This document shows positions 12,818 to 13,357 of a stretch of DNA of 13,357 bases, in pieces. Under the pieces are notes generated by a model. It saw only the letters and a list, made by a program, of their open reading frames with translations. It was not told the DNA's origin and ran no database searches. The DNA lies in assembly GCA_050251635.1 (NCBI GenBank), contig JBFWML010000053.1:1-13357 (forward strand). The letters are read 5' to 3'. Made by a program: the position numbers and the translations under genes. The stretch is from JBFWML01 sp050251635 (GTDB lineage Bacteria > Campylobacterota > Campylobacteria > Campylobacterales > SZUA-545). The first letter of the stretch is position 1. Each line of letters starts with the position of its first letter.

Positions 12818-13357
12818 CCGATTCCGATCAGGTTGATAAACCCTAAAGGCAGCGAAAGCCCCAGCGCGATTGTCACCGTTTGCCGCCAGTTCAACCGCGC
12901 GGTGGCGTTGTCCACCAAGGTCACGGCCAAAAACACGCCGATCGCCAGCGCCGCGCCCAGCCAAAAATTCGCGCCGCCAAAGAGGAAGATAAACGCATAG
13001 GCAAACACATATTCCAGCCAGCGGGCGGTATAGAGCGCTTCGTAAAACACGCCCGAATACTCAATCTCCGCCCCGCCGATAATCTCCTGATGCGCTTCAG
13101 CCATATCGAAGGGGCTTTTTTTGAGCTTGGCGGGCAATACAATCAGTACGCCCAAAAAGAGCGCCCATAGGCTAAAAAGCGGAATCTGATCGCTTTGCAA
13201 AGCCGCTGCGCCTTCAAAACTGCCTGTGAGCAGATAAAACCCGATCCCCGCCAGCAAGAAGATTGGCTCGTAGGCCAAAATCGCCAGCAGTTGCCGCATA
13301 CCGCCCAGTTGGCTATAAACCGACTGCTAGCTATAGGCCGCGACAATCAAAAAGCTA
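12814..13357 (-). CDS. echB: EchB-like (NuoH-related) membrane subunit, 5' part outside window, in-frame TAG
   Basis: Polytopic membrane subunit homologous to NuoH that anchors the hydrogenase and contributes to ion translocation. The C-terminal part is uninterrupted from Met at 13299: several hydrophobic segments (about 5-25, 40-57, 93-113, 115-129 and 141-159 in that numbering) and the loop KSPFDMAEAHQEI-IGGAEIEYSG, the NuoH quinone-loop signature. Translation upstream in the same frame gives SFLIVAAYS, TAG at 13329-13327, then QSVYSQLGGMRQ. Both sides read as EchB sequence, so the TAG interrupts the gene rather than preceding it. A mature NuoH/EchB is about 280-330 aa; only about 180 codons are visible. 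Either the gene is broken, the base is a sequencing error, or a shortened protein starts at 13299. The TGA overlaps echC by 4 bp. Confidence 0.85.
13327..13329 (-). other. echB: In-frame TAG stop inside echB
   Basis: On the minus strand the codons read GCC TAT AGC TAG CAG TCG GTT TAT AGC CAA CTG GGC GGT ATG CGG. The frame before TAG is still membrane-like and the frame after it holds the GGMRQ region that normally lies mid-protein. A single C-to-A change would convert a Ser codon (TCG) to TAG. The site is 29-31 bases from the right edge, so read quality or a contig end could matter. Confidence 0.75.

Noticed and set aside
12818..12964. Extended N-terminus for echC
   Set aside because: It lies inside echB, is Gly/Arg/Ala low complexity, and the ATG at 12817 gives the normal EchC start in an ATGA overlap.
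1..13357. tRNA, rRNA, CRISPR, insertion sequences, riboswitch
   Set aside because: Read on both strands; no cloverleaf-like, repeat-spacer or transposase signal was found, and the only sizeable gap is the 181-bp hydA spacer.

Overview
The window looks like a chromosomal piece of a hydrogen-metabolising bacterium, most likely a G+C-rich member of the Campylobacterota (epsilonproteobacteria). Three things point there: the gene order hydA-hydB-hydC-hydD-hydE matches the uptake-hydrogenase operon of Wolinella/Helicobacter, the HydE protein family is typical of that group, and the NikR protein resembles the Helicobacter type. The assignment is inference from recalled sequences, and genus is not resolved. 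Base composition is roughly mid-to-high 50s % G+C by eye, unusual for the phylum but known in some members.

Layout, left to right. Positions 1-367 (minus): nikR, nickel-responsive repressor, cut by the window edge. Positions 458-8650 (minus): a compact six-gene operon hydA-hydB-hydC-hydD-hydE-hypF in which every junction overlaps by 1-8 bp. It encodes a Tat-exported, membrane-anchored [NiFe] uptake hydrogenase (small subunit, large subunit, cytochrome b), its maturation protease, the poorly understood HydE, and HypF, which starts synthesis of the CN ligands. Positions 8651-8831: an A+T-richer divergent intergenic region with an imperfect 24-bp palindrome next to hydA and a candidate sigma-54 promoter facing the other way. 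Positions 8832-9248 (plus): a small secreted protein of unknown function. Positions 9238-10455 (minus): a soluble GAF-domain histidine kinase. Positions 10488-13357 (minus): echF, echE, echD, echC and the 3' part of echB, i.e. a group 4 energy-converting hydrogenase in canonical echBCDEF order, with echA presumably beyond the window.

Together the genes describe two opposite hydrogenase activities sharing nickel and maturation machinery. Hyd oxidises H2 on the periplasmic side and passes electrons to quinone through HydC. The Ech complex faces the cytoplasm and couples ferredoxin/H+ chemistry to ion movement. NikR ties nickel supply to the cluster, and the histidine kinase downstream of echF may report on redox or nucleotide state.

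Most notable oddities: an in-frame TAG in echB near the right edge; an Asn where the second proximal-cluster Cys is expected in HydA; HydE reading as a degenerate paralogue of its operon neighbour HypF with its catalytic motifs lost; about nine-fold excess of the palindrome CGATCG; and TTG starts for hydD, hydE and the kinase. No RNA genes, CRISPR arrays, insertion sequences or attachment sites were seen.
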